From Haemonchus contortus (Eukaryota > Nematoda > Chromadorea > Rhabditida > Trichostrongylidae), in NCBI GenBank assembly GCA_000469685.2, contig LS997566.1, positions 9,737,492-9,801,491 of the forward strand: DNA of 64,000 nucleotides. Reading direction: 5' to 3'. A program made the position numbers and the translations under genes. Positions 11,311-23,385 of this stretch are shown one piece after another; positions within the stretch are counted from its first letter, which is position 1; each line of letters begins with the position of its first letter. Under the pieces are notes generated by a model. That model was not told the origin of the DNA and ran no database searches. It saw nothing but the letters and a program-made list of their open reading frames with translations.

Positions 11311-13883
11311 CTTCAGTAAGTTTGGAAGAAAGCTCTGGATGGCTACAAAGAGAGACAGATCAGCGAATAAACAAACAAATAAATAAACAAAAAGTGTGAG
11401 GCTGAATGACGTCATCTTCCAATCAACAAAAAAATCAAGCCTGGGAATCTCAAAAGCAGGTAAACAGACAAACTGACATTTGAAGTTTCAGTCGATGGTG
11501 GTCTTGGTGGGAACCTAGCCCTGCCTTACATCCCATTCTCAAAGAACTAACGCGGAGAGCCAATCAAGGTTTAGGGGGCAATTCAGCTGGTTTTATTACT
11601 CCAGTACACGTGTTTTACAACCTCCTTAACAGTTTCGTTGATTTGGGTCAGCCTTTATCCGAAAACAGCTGAATTGCGACCATTGTGTTCGAGAAAACGT
11701 TCTGAACCATTAAAAGAAACCCCCTAAATCGAATTGGCTGCCCTTTTTGGTGTGCGCCACGCATCCGACATCCACTAGTATGTAAAGCAGAGAGAGGCAT
11801 TTAAGGGCTTACCTGGGTTCCGATTGGGCTGCAGGGGACTGCTACCCAGACGGATTCCTACATAGGCACCCTGCTTATATTTTATTCGCACCATGTAATT
11901 TGCAGGGATGATTCCATACTTTTTATAGCCCAACCCAGTTCCCAGCGACAAAATAAGAATTTTCTGGTCCACCCACGCTCAAACTGGATATCCTTAACCG
12001 AAAAAATGTTCTGAGCTTGAATCATACTTTCAGGACAATGTGGATGATACCAGTTTGATGGCATCCCCGACACATCTGATGAAAATCGATCGGCAACTGC
12101 AATAAAAGAGTATAGCCCTGTTAAGTAAGTAGTAAATGATGTAGTAATCGACTCCTTTTCGAAAAACAGCGGTAAGGATCAACTGAGTCGTGGAGGTAAT
12201 GGAGGAGCGAACCGACCGTCAACGAACGTCGGGCGAGGACGTTTCAACGGCGATCGCTAATGGCGATTGTATTGGCACCAAAGCGCCGCCACACCGTTGT
12301 CACTCAAAAAAACTCTCAACATTTACTTTTCACCCAGCCCGACTGCCTTACAACCAGTGAAAAACATCGAAAAGTTCACAGTGGACGTTCGATTGGCTCC
12401 AGATGACTCAGAAAACGTCACCACCTATCAGTCTCCGGGGGGCCAGCTTAATGATACGAGTGCAATTGACATCATTGGAATGTGTCGAGGTGGAATGGTT
12501 CAGGAAGAGACAAAAACCCTTCTTGAAATAGGAAAAAAAGCATCGAGTATAAAGGGATTGATGTTCGCCGTTCATCAAATAAGTTGGAGTGAGCCATGCA
12601 TACAATTTCATGGTAAGAGAGCGGATGGTTTGGATGAGCATCAAAATTTTACAGTAATTTTTAGGAAAAGCTGATATTTACTGCACTATTAGGAGGTTCT
12701 CTAAAGAGCCTGAAGAGTGGCGCATCAGTAAAGTAAATCCGAGGGACTGGCTGTTGTGATAGTCCCTGCTATTCAAGGATCGTTAGAGGGATAGCAGGGT
12801 CACTTGTAATATGAGGAGCCACTCCTCTCTCACTCAGGATCGCGCACGGCTTCACATTTGATAAAATGGTGAGCTCTATGACACCCTTCCCTCTGAAGTT
12901 TTCTCTCGAATACAGCCGTTGGCCATAAATTCATCCACCAAAAAGTTTGAATTTACGTACCGGGAAAAGGGTACTAAGAGGTGCATACAATAGTTCGAAT
13001 ACGAAAAAATCATTGAACCATCAAATCAGTTCCCAAAAACACCTTCCATCCAAGAACACGGGATCTCTTTTATAAATGCGCACACACAAGTCGATCTGTC
13101 AAAGGTTCTGTGAAAAAGTTTGATCTGATCTAATCCTCAAACTATGAAATGGAAAATAGAAAGAAATTAGCTTGACAATCGAGCAAGTGAAGGTACTCGC
13201 AATCTACCAGGAATATGGAAAAACTGCAGATTTTATTCGCCTAGAAAAGATAGATAGAAGATTTGAAGGAAAAAAGGCATAGATAAGAATTCGGGAGACA
13301 AGTCTCGACAGTGTTCACTATCTGGGAATGCATTTTACTAAGAACAAATGAACATATCATAAAAGTAATTCATCTACCAGAAAGATCTCAGATTTTTTAG
13401 GGTGGGTTATCTGTTGGGATTTGCGAAGCCTTTCTAGATGTCCATATGTAGGTACATTCGAACTAAGCTGGGGGAGGCCTAACGATGTCGTTTGATCAGG
13501 ATGAATCTTAAATATTTCTCTGGCTTCCAGGCTCCGATGACGGTGACCATCCGAAAAGTTAATCTGATAAAATTCATAACATTTTGGCCAAGGCTTCAGA
13601 GGAGAAGACTTGAGACATCAAGATAACATTCCAATAAGTGAGAGACCAAATGGGAGCTTAGATTGTTCTCAAAATCTATCTTGAATTGGTACAAAAATAT
13701 GAGCAAGATAAAGTAAAGAAATACCATTAGGAAGAGTTGTTGAAAACCTCGTTTAACAGCTCAATTAGCAGAAGTTATGATTCAAAATCATTACTTACTT
13801 TTGAGCGGTTCATAATATCGATCTACATGAAGAAAGTAGGTTTATTAATTTTTTATTTCTATGATCAAGTCTTTCAGAAAAAA
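11311..13883. other. Intergenic with one unrecognised ORF
   Basis: Apart from the ORF at 12,267-12,674 nothing is recognised. Minus-strand open segments near 11,880-12,073 and 12,408-12,644 have no family match. Confidence 0.5.
12267..12674 (+). CDS. Unrecognised 135-codon ORF, doubtful
   Basis: A single uninterrupted frame starting at ATG 12,267 and closing at TGA 12,674. The inferred protein is hydrophilic, with no signal peptide, membrane segment or repeat, and I do not recognise a family. The start has no strong context, and the frame is open in part on the opposite strand as well. It may be a decayed transposon or a chance ORF in slightly GC-richer sequence. It is the longest single-frame plus-strand ORF outside repeats in the left 20 kb, apart from one at 20,783-21,214, which lies in a dispersed repeat. 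Confidence 0.2.
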   Translation: MYWHQSAATPLSLKKTLNIYFSPSPTALQPVKNIEKFTVDVRLAPDDSENVTTYQSPGGQLNDTSAIDIIGMCRGGMVQEETKTLLEIGKKASSIKGLMFAVHQISWSEPCIQFHGKRADGLDEHQNFTVIFRKS

Positions 13884-14115
13884 GGAAGTGGTGTAGTGGC
13901 GAGTGACCCACTTCACACATGCTTGGTCACGGGTTCGAATTCCGCATTGACACCCGCCTAAGCCAACCAAGCCTGCTATCTATCCGGGGTCGGCGAATTG
14001 GTACCAGACTCGTCTGGGAGGATAAAAATACTGTCTTGTACTTCTTCCTGGCCATCGCAGGTCACTATATAGGCTAAACACATTCTAACGGCCACTACGA
14101 TTTCGGATGGAACCG
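13884..14115 (+). mobile_element. tRNA-derived SINE, copy 6 (3'-truncated)
   Basis: The head is very well kept: GTGGTGTAGTGGCGAGTG, TCACGGGTTCGAATTCCGC, GCCAACCAAGCC, GGTACCAGACTCGTCTGGGAG. It runs to GGCCACTACGATTTCGGATGG and then stops short of the usual GCGCATCC and CAGACGGG blocks. Confidence 0.8.
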
Positions 14116-15184
14116 CTGATCTAGCCCTTCATATAACCTAGGCTCTGCTTCCTTTAGTCACCATCTAATCACAATAGTTCAAAAGTGCCATACGAGCAGG
14201 ATTCCGAAGGTTAAAGAAATCCTGAATCAGCCGTCAACTCATTAACTACAGACTTCTTCTGATGAACAAACAGAAGACTCACATTAGTTCTAAGATGAGG
14301 TGGGATTCTGTAAGAATCAAGAGTAATCAGCAACATGAATGGAACTCAGCCGGTCAATGAAGGACATCTTCCAGAAGTTATTTGGGTGGCTTTCGAGATT
14401 GACAATAACGATTTACTGGGTTGACATTTCGGCATTATTGCTTTCTTCGTAGCTTGGGCAGACTAAAGCCAGTCCCGAAAGCTAGACGTGAGTCATCTCA
14501 TAAAGAAAGGGGAAGATTCCAAGCCAAGCGAGATCAGACATCAGGTCTAGCAGTCTTATTGACATACATTTAACTTACTGGGTTCAAGGTCCGCTAAAGC
14601 AGAGTTCAGTGCTGACAGTGATGGAAGGTTCTTGAACGAAAACTATGAAAGCGTGACTATTTCAACGATCATCAGGTATGGTTATTTGCCGTATGATGAT
14701 GGCATCATGTGATCCCATAAACTGCTTTACACTGGAAATGTGAACGTTCAGGAAGTCGCCCATATCGTCTCGAGTTTTATTTCAGGTAATGGCCCTATTG
14801 TTACGGTGCTTCCATAACTTCCATAATCACATGAGCTTTCTTTCACAGTATTCAATTCAATACGGTATTCATTCAAAAATCGGTGAAACGGTGAAAATGG
14901 AGGGAGTGTGGAGGGGGGGGGGGGGGGGAGGAGTGTAGTACCCATCATAATGTTAAAATATCGACAAGTGAACCCGGTATTATTACGGGGTAATCCTTTT
15001 ATAATGCTGTATTAGAGTCAAAGAGGAGGATGGGTAAAAGCCATCTGTGCGTTTTCACGCAGTTTCCGCCATGGAAATGTGGTTTTTAAGCTGAGCCTGA
15101 GCAGAGTAAGAGCATCTAGGTAGGAGGGATGGTTATTTCCTGCGAAAATCTGAGAACGGGTCCACCCCTGTGCTTCTGGTAGCT
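14116..15184. repeat. Intergenic with 16-base poly-G run at 14,913-14,928
   Basis: No gene recognised. The run of 16 G sits in a purine-rich block (GGAGGGAGTGTGGAG...AGGAG). Such runs are often miscounted in assemblies. Confidence 0.6.
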
Positions 15185-15460
15185 TTGACATAAAACCTAG
15201 AGTCCTTTGGCAGGCTTTGATCGATGCCATTTGGAAGCGCCCCGTATTTGACTGCCACTCAGAACCGCAGTGGTAGTTTCGTATGCGAAGTGCCCTGAGC
15301 AATGACTTGGGATGATGAACCGATGTAAAAACTAGTGCTTCTATCCTTCTAGACGGGTTCGGTACCGACTAACTAGGACGGAGAAATGGAAGGCTTAGTT
15401 GGGCTGGATGGCTGTCAGACCGGAATTCGAGCCCTGGCTAGTGCTTTCACCAGTTTACGA
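15185..15460 (-). mobile_element. tRNA-derived SINE, copy 7
   Basis: On the minus strand: GCCAGGGCTCGAATTCCGG (B box), then CAACTAAGCCTTCCAT, GTCGGTACCGAACCCGTCTAGAAGG, CCACTGCGGTTCTGAGTGGCAG and GGGGCGCTTCC, with the tail near 15,190. Two thirds of the diagnostic blocks are kept. Confidence 0.75.
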
Positions 15461-15473
15461 TAAGTCACCTCAG

Positions 15474-15580
15474 CCTGGTCGTGAGGATACTAGCAGTAAA
15501 TTGAACATTAGCAGGCCCAATATTATTGTATTTTTGTTGAATAACGCACATTCAAATGCCATTACGACACTTTGATGGGG
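15474..15580 (+). mobile_element. SINE body fragment, diverged
   Basis: CCTGGTCGTGAGGATA, ACATTAGCAGGCC and CACATTCAAATGCCATTACGACACTTTGATGG follow the order of the SINE body on the plus strand. No head is present. It lies back to back with copy 7 and may be part of a rearranged pair. Confidence 0.4.
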
Positions 15581-15965
15581 GAACTTGCCGAAATGGTAAT
15601 TTTAGCCCAATTTCGAGCCCGTGTTGGACCATTCTCATAATCTTTCTCCCCATAACCGTATTGACTCATCAAGACCCAAAAGAATTTTTTCCAGAACAAA
15701 ATCTGCAAAACAAATTTCATTGAAGCTTTGGCCCTGATGTTTCAAATCGATAAATGGCTGCCGTGTACAACTGATTGTACAGGAATTGATGGAATGAAGA
15801 AATTTTCCATAAATGCTCTTGCGTACAGACCTACTAACGGTACAAGTGGAGATTCTAGAGGGGTTGTATTGAACAAGTAACAAATCATTGAAACAGTGAA
15901 GGAATACACACTTGGCCATAAAAAATTGAACACAATATCAATAAAAACAATGTCTAATATTGACA

Positions 15966-15966
<1 letters not shown>

Positions 15967-16038
<72 letters not shown>

Positions 16039-16069
16039 GTAATAATAATAATAGTAATAATAATAATAA
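15967..16069. repeat. AAT/ATT trinucleotide microsatellite
   Basis: About 34 units of TAA, with a few TAG interruptions near 16,038 and 16,053. A second, shorter AAT-rich patch follows at 16,210-16,258. It could have grown from the A/T-rich tail of a retroposed element. Confidence 0.9.
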
Positions 16070-16259
16070 CAGGAGTAGTAGCAGCTGTTTAAAATGGTAA
16101 AATTTTTGCTCCCTCCGAAGTTTCTAGTTGGTTTATTGATTCAAACGTTTATTCAAAGTGATTCAAAGTTTACTGATTGATCGATTGAACGGATTGATTC
16201 GAACGTCCCAATAATAATAAAATTAATAAAAAAGTAATGATAATAATAATAATAAATAG

Positions 16260-18467
16260 GATATTAGGAATGACAACAACAAATTAGAGTGTGTAGAGTA
16301 GTAACAGAAATAAGCCCAAGCTTTGCTTGAAGATCTGAGGAGACTAAAAGTTCTTATGTGATAGCCACTCCGAAACTAGGTCATCGTTCGACCTCGTGAG
16401 ACCTCCTGACACCCACCGTTGATACAGAAAGCATATAGGCAGAAGAACTAATGGACTGGTGATAAATCCCAAAGCATAGATGACACGATCAAAACACGAT
16501 GCTTGTTCAACAGCTTATCACAAATAAACCTGACTCAGCAAGAATTACAGCATAGGAAACGATGAGTAAGTGTCAATCTAATAATGGCATAGAGATAACG
16601 GGCTCGTGGATACACAAAGAAATTGATGTCCCTTTTATGGAGGCCATAAACCATGCAATAAATCCGAAGAACCATGGCCACAAAAGCTGAAGGGGACTTC
16701 TGTGCACGAAAACGAAGTCTTCAAGTTGGTGGCTCTTCTGTTGAGCCCATTTTGGGAGGGTATAAGGTGAGCCCACACAGTGGCTGGCTCTATTCGGCGC
16801 AATCAGGTCCAATACCAATCAACCAACCCCAAAAGGTAGGTACTTTCCCTGTTCCTATCGTTTCCCAAATGGCTCTATCTCTGCAGGCGTGTTATGGAGG
16901 CAAAAGAACCTTGAATACTCGGCCCTTGTAAACCTGGCAAACTATTTGAAAAAATATCGTGTACCTAGGTCAAGAATGCGTAGGAAAGTAACGAACTTCC
17001 TCGATTCATCAAGGACGAGCCAGTGTAGGAAGCTGTGGAAGGGGGGGGGGAGGGGGTTATAAAGGAACATAGACAAAACCACTACCTCTGAACACTTATG
17101 CAAATGCTTAGACATACTCGCTTGCAAAGCCTTTGCTAACACTTCTGGGTTACTCTCGGATTGGAGTGGTTCTTGAACAATCTCCATGAACTTCAAGGGC
17201 AACTTTAGAATTAAGGGAATATAGTAGTTAGAACCGCCCACCTACAGGAAGTTACGCCCAATACTTCTTCGAGCTTTTTCGCAGATGCTTTGCTAACTCC
17301 ACCCACTACTTCATGCCTTCCCGACTACCTAAGATCAAAGTACCCTTTCTTTAGGGTGAATATATCCACCAACGGCCGGCGGTATTCCGTGAGAACCCAT
17401 TTGACTCACAACCCAATTACTTAAACTCCGGACTAAAAACGAACAAGGGACATGAAAACCGCCGGTGATCCAAGAGATCAAATCTTCGGCCGTGCACCGG
17501 CTATTTCATCTTTGTGGAACCTACTATTTGTATCCGAAGTTGCCAGGGCTGGAGGTTTGGTACTGACGGCAGAGGGTTGACGGCATCGACTAGTACAACA
17601 ACTGTCCTCACACATTTATGGACAAACATGCATTCAAACATGTCACTACGATTCCTAATCGACTCCAAGTGCATGGCTTGACCCCATGTCTTTTTAAGGA
17701 GTTCATTAACTGCTCTAGAGGAAGATTACGAACGCAAAATGGGCGCCTAGACAGTTCTGAGAAATGTGTGATAGATAAACAGAGAAAGGGGGACAAGAGA
17801 TGAATGGAAGTGAGCACTCGTCAACTCCAAAGGCAAACAACCGAGGTCTACATGTCCTATGGGAGCAGAAGAATGACCCAACCGCTTTTTCTCCTTGTCA
17901 TGATTCATTGAGAAGGTGTCGGAAGTAGATGTTTGATACAGTCCAGGGAAACGAATATGGGACGGAACAGATTCCGTCTATAAATTATGACTATATGAAG
18001 GGTCCTCAGGATATGATCAATGGACTCCCGATGAAGGACGGCAAGTCAAGATGGACGGCTTGTTGTGGCTAGCAACAATGCGAACGCTTTTAAGGGTAAT
18101 AGTCATTGACAAGTCTGACGAGTGAGTGGGGAACGAACGTCCCTCGGGTCGGCGCAAAGAAAATTTGCTCGTTCGCTGGACTCTGTGTGGGTTATAGCGA
18201 CCTCTGAACGAGTCGCACTCAGCGCAAAATGTGGCAGCGCACTCATGAAGAACTCCTCACTGATCAATAGAGAACAATCAAACGAATTTCTTGTCCTCCT
18301 TCGAGGCCAAATAATATTATTTCTAATAATTAATAAATTTTTTCTTTGTAATTGAATGCTCGATTATCAGTCCGAAGCGAAACAGAAAAATCCAAATCAA
18401 AAAAAGAACTCTATAAAAGGGGTATCGACACCAGACATCACTGTTGTTAAATAGGGTAGAAGATGAG
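16260..18467. other. Intergenic, no supported gene
   Basis: A run of 10 G followed by AGGGGG lies at 17,041-17,056. A weak resemblance to SINE body near 17,600-17,690 was noticed but not accepted. Open frames at 16,573-16,931 and 16,942-17,241 show no family signature. Confidence 0.5.
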
Positions 18468-18720
18468 GTCTTTGGGTGGCAAACAATTTCGTCTGAGCGA
18501 TGCGCCCCACATTCGACTTTCACTCAGAATCGTAGTGGCGGATTGAATACGTATGTGGCCTATACACTGACTTGCGGTGGCCACCCAATATATAGATCAG
18601 TGCTTTTATCCTCCCAGATGAGTCTGGAATCAATTAAACGACCCCGATGGGATGGAAGGCTTGCTTGGTCTAGGTGGATATTGATCTGGGATTCGAACCC
18701 TGGACCGTGTCCCTCGCCCA
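18468..18720 (-). mobile_element. tRNA-derived SINE, copy 8
   Basis: On the minus strand: GGTCCAGGGTTCGAATCCCAG (intact B box), ACCTAGACCAAGCAAGCCTTCCATCC, GACTCATCTGGGAGGATAAAAGCACTG, GGCCACCGCAAGTCAGTG, CACTACGATTCTGAGTGAAAGTCG and GTGGGGCGCATCG. The A-box end near 18,720 is less clear. Confidence 0.85.
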
Positions 18721-20899
18721 GAAATATATTATAAGGTGAATATAAACGGTATATGAAATAAACCTTCTAAAGTTCCGTATACATATGAAACCATTTCGAA
18801 AGCAAATTAGAATGTTCGAGCAAGAGGAGAACGAACGTGAGGAAAGCCAGTTTGTAAGGTGGGTAGAGAGGGAGTCTTGCAAAAATACCGCAGTTAGAGC
18901 TGAGTCATAAAATGCTGAAAAGAATCTCGGATCGATCGTCACCCGCAGACTCACTCAACCTAGGTAATCTCGATATTTTGTAAGAGCGTAGCGCTTTGTC
19001 TAGAAGGCTGTATATGACAGTTAATCAAAATTTTAAGTGTCAGGTACTGGTTTCACAGGCATTTATTAATTCTTCATGGAATTATGGTAGCAAAAAAATC
19101 AAAAAAGGTAACAAACCCATTAGCATTCGCAGTGCCCATAATTGAATTTATAACAAATCGAAGCCAGAATGTTCCAAAACTAGGGTTCGAGAGTACGATG
19201 GTCAAGAGGGAGCAGGAGGGGGAAAACATAAAAAGGTGTATCCTCAATTTTCTTGCAGTTCAATAACGGGAGCTCCAGCGAATCAATTCTGTCCGGCTCC
19301 GCCATGAACCCGATCTCCATTCAGATAGGCAAAGCTGCCTCCATGTCTATTCGACTTACACTATGGCTTGCATAGTGTAAGTCATTGCTCAATTCGAAAT
19401 CGCGCTACCAACGAAAGTGTTTGGAATCCAGATCTATTCATCCGAGCCCCACAAACACATTGTTCGTTTACGTATGGGAATTGCCATTTAGGTGATCAAC
19501 GGTAACTCTAGCTATCGCAGTACCTTCTGGCAGTAACCGGAGAGCCGAGGGAAAAAAGAGCAAGCCAAAATACAAAATGGGTAGCTAAAGAGGAACAGAT
19601 ATATGGGAGTTGGCAAAGGCTGACGGAAATACTAGGGAGCTAGAGATAGCAATAGAAAGTGGTAAGGAAAGGACAGAAAAATACTGAAGGAAGATATTTG
19701 GCTGGAGCTGGACAGAGCTAACCGCAGGCTAGATATAATGAGCTTAGAAAAAGCAGAATAACCTGGAACAAAGTCCATAAGAAACACGAACAAACGAAAG
19801 ACTACGCAATTCTGCGAGACGTCGCCCTGGCAAAGAAACTTGGGATCGAAGCCCTTCCCACAACCCTAGGGAGTGTCATAAATTCATAGATGAATGATTC
19901 AGACGTGGTCAAGCTATTTGTCATTTCGTCGTTATGCCTTGAAATGGGCATATAATGAAGAATTTAAACAATCAATAAATAAATACGAGTAAATAAATCA
20001 ATAATAAATACGAATTATGTAGAGATAACGGTGAGATGTGACACGGCCACCAGGGTTGTTCAAACAGAAGGAAAAACGTTTTTCCGATAAATTCGTCGGT
20101 GATAAGTGCGATAAAGCCATAGAAAGCCATAGAAAGTTTCTTCAACCTCCCAGGGAGCAAGATAAGGAGCTACCGAGCTGGAATCGTTGATAAGCAACGA
20201 ATTCGTAGGAGACTGGTGAAAATGAAATATGCTGAATCTCCACATCGTCGCCGCATGTGTGCGGAACATCTATATCTGTTTGCTCAACACGTGAAGCAAG
20301 CGGCCGTGGAAACATACGCGGCAGCTTGTCTGCCTTTGTGTTATGCCCGACATCTCTCGAACCAGTAGAAATGACAAACGAAACACTATGGATGCGCCAT
20401 GCCTTCGTTTTGCGCCCATGTCTATCACCCAAGACTTGAAGGCACGAAGCTTTCAACCAGTGGAAATGATAAAAAGAAAGGAAGAACGCGAAAGATATCC
20501 TTACGCGGATTTTTAGTATAAGGAGTCCTATTTGACTTCTAAAATGACCTCTGGGGCACTTGAAGCTTTATTAGTCCGGAAAGTGGTCAAGATAGGAAGC
20601 AGTAAGAGCTCAAAATTACGCCCCCACGCCCACTGCCCCTCAACACTTTCAAGGAAGGGCGTGTCTGACAACTTGTAGGGCTGATACCATTCAAAATGGA
20701 GCGCGTTTGTTGTAAATGTAACCAGTTGATATGCTGTAGCGGCTGAAATCTCATCCGAACACCACGAAGTCCAAATTTAGGAATGGCCGATTTCATAAAA
20801 TGCCTTATAATTCGGAAATTCTGTGGATTCTGTCGCCACCGACTAACTACCGACTGTCTTCAGCACTGTAAAGAAGTAAAGAGAGATCGAGTTTTTATT
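18721..20899. other. Intergenic, no supported gene; holds a 13-bp hairpin
   Basis: A perfect inverted repeat occurs at 19,353-19,383: arms GACTTACACTATG and CATAGTGTAAGTC with a 5-base loop. Otherwise only short frames on both strands, none recognised. Confidence 0.5.
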
Positions 20900-21185
20900 T
20901 CTTATGAGGTATTTCGGTCATCGGCAACCTGGGAACCAGATCAGCCCACGGAGGATTCCATCAATCATGAGGATGATTACAGTCTCTTGGATAGAGGTCG
21001 TAATTTGGGACCCGATGCGGAAAACTCCAGAACCCTAAAACGAACTAGTTATCTTGATGCGAAAAGTAGGGCAGTTCCCAGCAGGGTTCTTGGGCTCTCC
21101 ATGATCCTTGGATTCAGCTCAATGGAACGGACATCTAGACAAAGGATGCCGTTAAAGGCTTTTTCCACTGCGAAGGAATCTATCA
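20900..21185 (+). repeat. Dispersed repeat, inverted partner at 22,515-22,805
   Basis: Blocks TATTTCGGTCAT, GAGGATGATTACAGTCTC, AATTTGGGACCCGATGCGGAAAAC and AAACGAACTAGTTATC reappear in order, reverse-complemented, between 22,595 and 22,802, with roughly four of five bases identical by eye. Neither copy shows clear terminal repeats. The 143-codon ORF across this copy is probably incidental. Confidence 0.6.
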
Positions 21186-21777
21186 ATTTGAAAAGAATAC
21201 AGGCTTGTTCGTAACGCTTGTTGACTATCGCTCTGGGCTACTGTCCTTTTTCCTACCTGAGAGTTATGGGGCCAAATTTGGAACCGCTCAACCGAAAATC
21301 TTATGATCTTGTAGACTTTCGACGCTTTTCAGCAATGGTTATTATAGAAGGAGACAACGAAGACCATGACTCAGCCTTCAGAAGTTTAGGATCATCCATT
21401 CACACATGAATCAGTTTCATGTGAATGTTTCAAAGACTACTTAGAAATTCAAACGGAAACAATTAATCGTCATTGTTTTCATCCAGCCATTTTTTGATTC
21501 TCTAGCAAAGGTCAGAGTGTAGGGTGTGGCTAAAACCGCTTTGGACAGAAAGTGTTCAGACCAAAAAGTGACGCGGTGACTCACGAAAATCTTCCGACAC
21601 CTTGAATTATGTACTTGTTCAGAACAACATATCCTGTCGATGAGAGCTGTTTCTGGAACTGCCCGGACGAACCAAAAATTTATCTATCAATGACTTTGAC
21701 TGGGATGGCCACAGTTGAGAACCTTTCCATAAACACGGTACAGAAATATAAATATCAACTGCGAGCTATGTATAGGA

Positions 21778-21824
21778 CAGAACTTGGGCACTATTCGAGG
21801 GCCTCGAAGAGTGCCCAAGTTCTG
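21778..21824. repeat. Near-perfect 23-bp snap-back palindrome
   Basis: Left arm CAGAACTTGGGCACTATTCG continues into AGG; the right arm is its reverse complement apart from one A/C change (TTCGAAGAGTGCCCAAGTTC). The arms are separated by a single base at the centre, which is too tight for a microRNA precursor loop. Confidence 0.75.
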
Positions 21825-22514
21825 GCCTTCCTCCGGCACCTGCTGGATTATTTGTCGCCCTTAGTAAGTAGCCCTTTGAACTCTGGGAAACCGAGATTCT
21901 TTGCAGATCAACCGGATAGTAAAGGATGATAGTAGAAGACATTCACAGGAATTGAGCATGCATGCCTCCAACGTTTCCCACCTTATAATTGGGACGCAGG
22001 AAACCAGTGGTTAGCCTATATTGTAGGCATGGGAACGGGTGATATAGATCGGAATAGAACGATGATGTGAAACGATCGAAACGGAACGTCAAACATTACA
22101 ATAACACGATCTAATGAAATGTTCTGGGCATGTGTCATTAGGTCAGAAACACCACATCACGTGATTTCCATCCATCATTACGTCAAGTACATACATCGAA
22201 AGTTCGGAGCGTAGAATCCAATGGACTGATGTTGTTGGATGCCCTTATGCCCTAGTCTCTGCCCGGGAACGAAGTATAGTTCAAGTCAAATGGGGTTCCC
22301 ATTATGAGCTCCGATACGCTTTTTCTCGGCCCATAAGAGTTCTAAAGTCGGATATCCTTCGACAGCGTCAATGATTTGGGCATTTACTGTCTCCTGGGGT
22401 CGGAACATGATTCAACCTCGAGCTATTGAGCTCCATCCTCCCAACCTCTGGGTTAACCCTTGGTATGGCCGAGACAAATTTTAACCCGCTACTGAAACAC
22501 CCAGTAACACCTGA

Positions 22515-22805
22515 CATTATCTCTTCTCGTAGGAAAAAACATCTTGGGAAGGTCTACCTCCATTCGACAGAATCCACTAGACTGTTGGTCGGACACACTG
22601 GACCTTGCCCCGGAAATAAGATTGACAGCCTTTCTGCACTACCATTCGCTACACAATAACTAGTTCGCTTCAAAATTGCAGTGTTTTCTGCATTGAATCC
22701 CAAAATTGCGTACTCCGTCCCAGAGACTGTAATCATCCTTATGAATAATGGGATCTTCCGTAGACTGGTCTGGTTTCCAGTTTACCGCATGACCGAAATA
22801 TGTAT
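22515..22805 (-). repeat. Dispersed repeat, inverted partner of 20,900-21,185
   Basis: See the partner copy. On the minus strand it reads GGATGATTACAGTCTCTGGG, then TTTTGGGATTCAATGCAG and AAGCGAACTAGTTATTG. It lies inside two overlapping short frames that I do not regard as genes. Confidence 0.6.
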
Positions 22806-23334
22806 CTATTGGAGAACTTCCATCATCACTGCTATAAGGAAGACTGAATCACATGAAAAACGATCCTTTGCAAATTTCTCATTTATAGAAATGCTCACAT
22901 TTCTCGGAGGAATTCGATTTTCTTTTTTCCCAACTCGCTTGGAAAATTGTTGCAGTGTATGGGTCATTTTTCTGACGTTAATTCGCGTCCATTCTATCCA
23001 CAACGGATTTATGAGGCCCATACCGTCAAATTGCTACTCAACAGCCAGCATAGACTCCAATTCTTCTACAACTCTCGAAAAAAAGGTTGTGAAAAAGCGA
23101 GGGAACAGAATAGCCGAAAAATGCAATCAAACGGGGAGGAAACATTGATAATCCAACTTCCAAGGACAGGCTGAGGGCACGGAGGCGTGGTCAAAAGCTT
23201 CTGTACAGAACGAAATGGGAGACTTACAGCTCATAGTGTGAACCTTAAAGTATGTCTGATTTCGTACGTCACTAGCAAAATTAATGAAACGCAGAGGCAT
23301 TCTTGCTGAAAGAATTAAATATGCTTTGATCAGA

Positions 23335-23385
23335 ATCATTCGGAATGCGCCACGCATTCGCCTCCCATTCAAAATCATGACTGTG
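23335..23385 (-). mobile_element. SINE 3' fragment
   Basis: The block GGAATGCGCCACGCATTCG, then TCCCATTCAAAATCATGA, matches the reverse complement of the SINE end (CGATTCTGAATGG..GGCGCATCC). Only about 50 bases remain. Confidence 0.45.

Noticed and set aside
15967..16069. Centromeric or telomeric satellite
   Set aside because: It is a simple AAT microsatellite of about 100 bases, and no TTAGGC telomere array is present.
17500..17690. Additional SINE copy
   Set aside because: Only a short stretch (CACTACGATTCCTAATCGACTCC) resembles the body; flanking blocks do not follow in order.
21778..21824. microRNA precursor
   Set aside because: A one-base centre leaves no loop for processing.
22681..23148. 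155-codon plus-strand ORF
   Set aside because: Overlaps a dispersed inverted repeat whose partner is not open in the matching way, and no family motif is seen.
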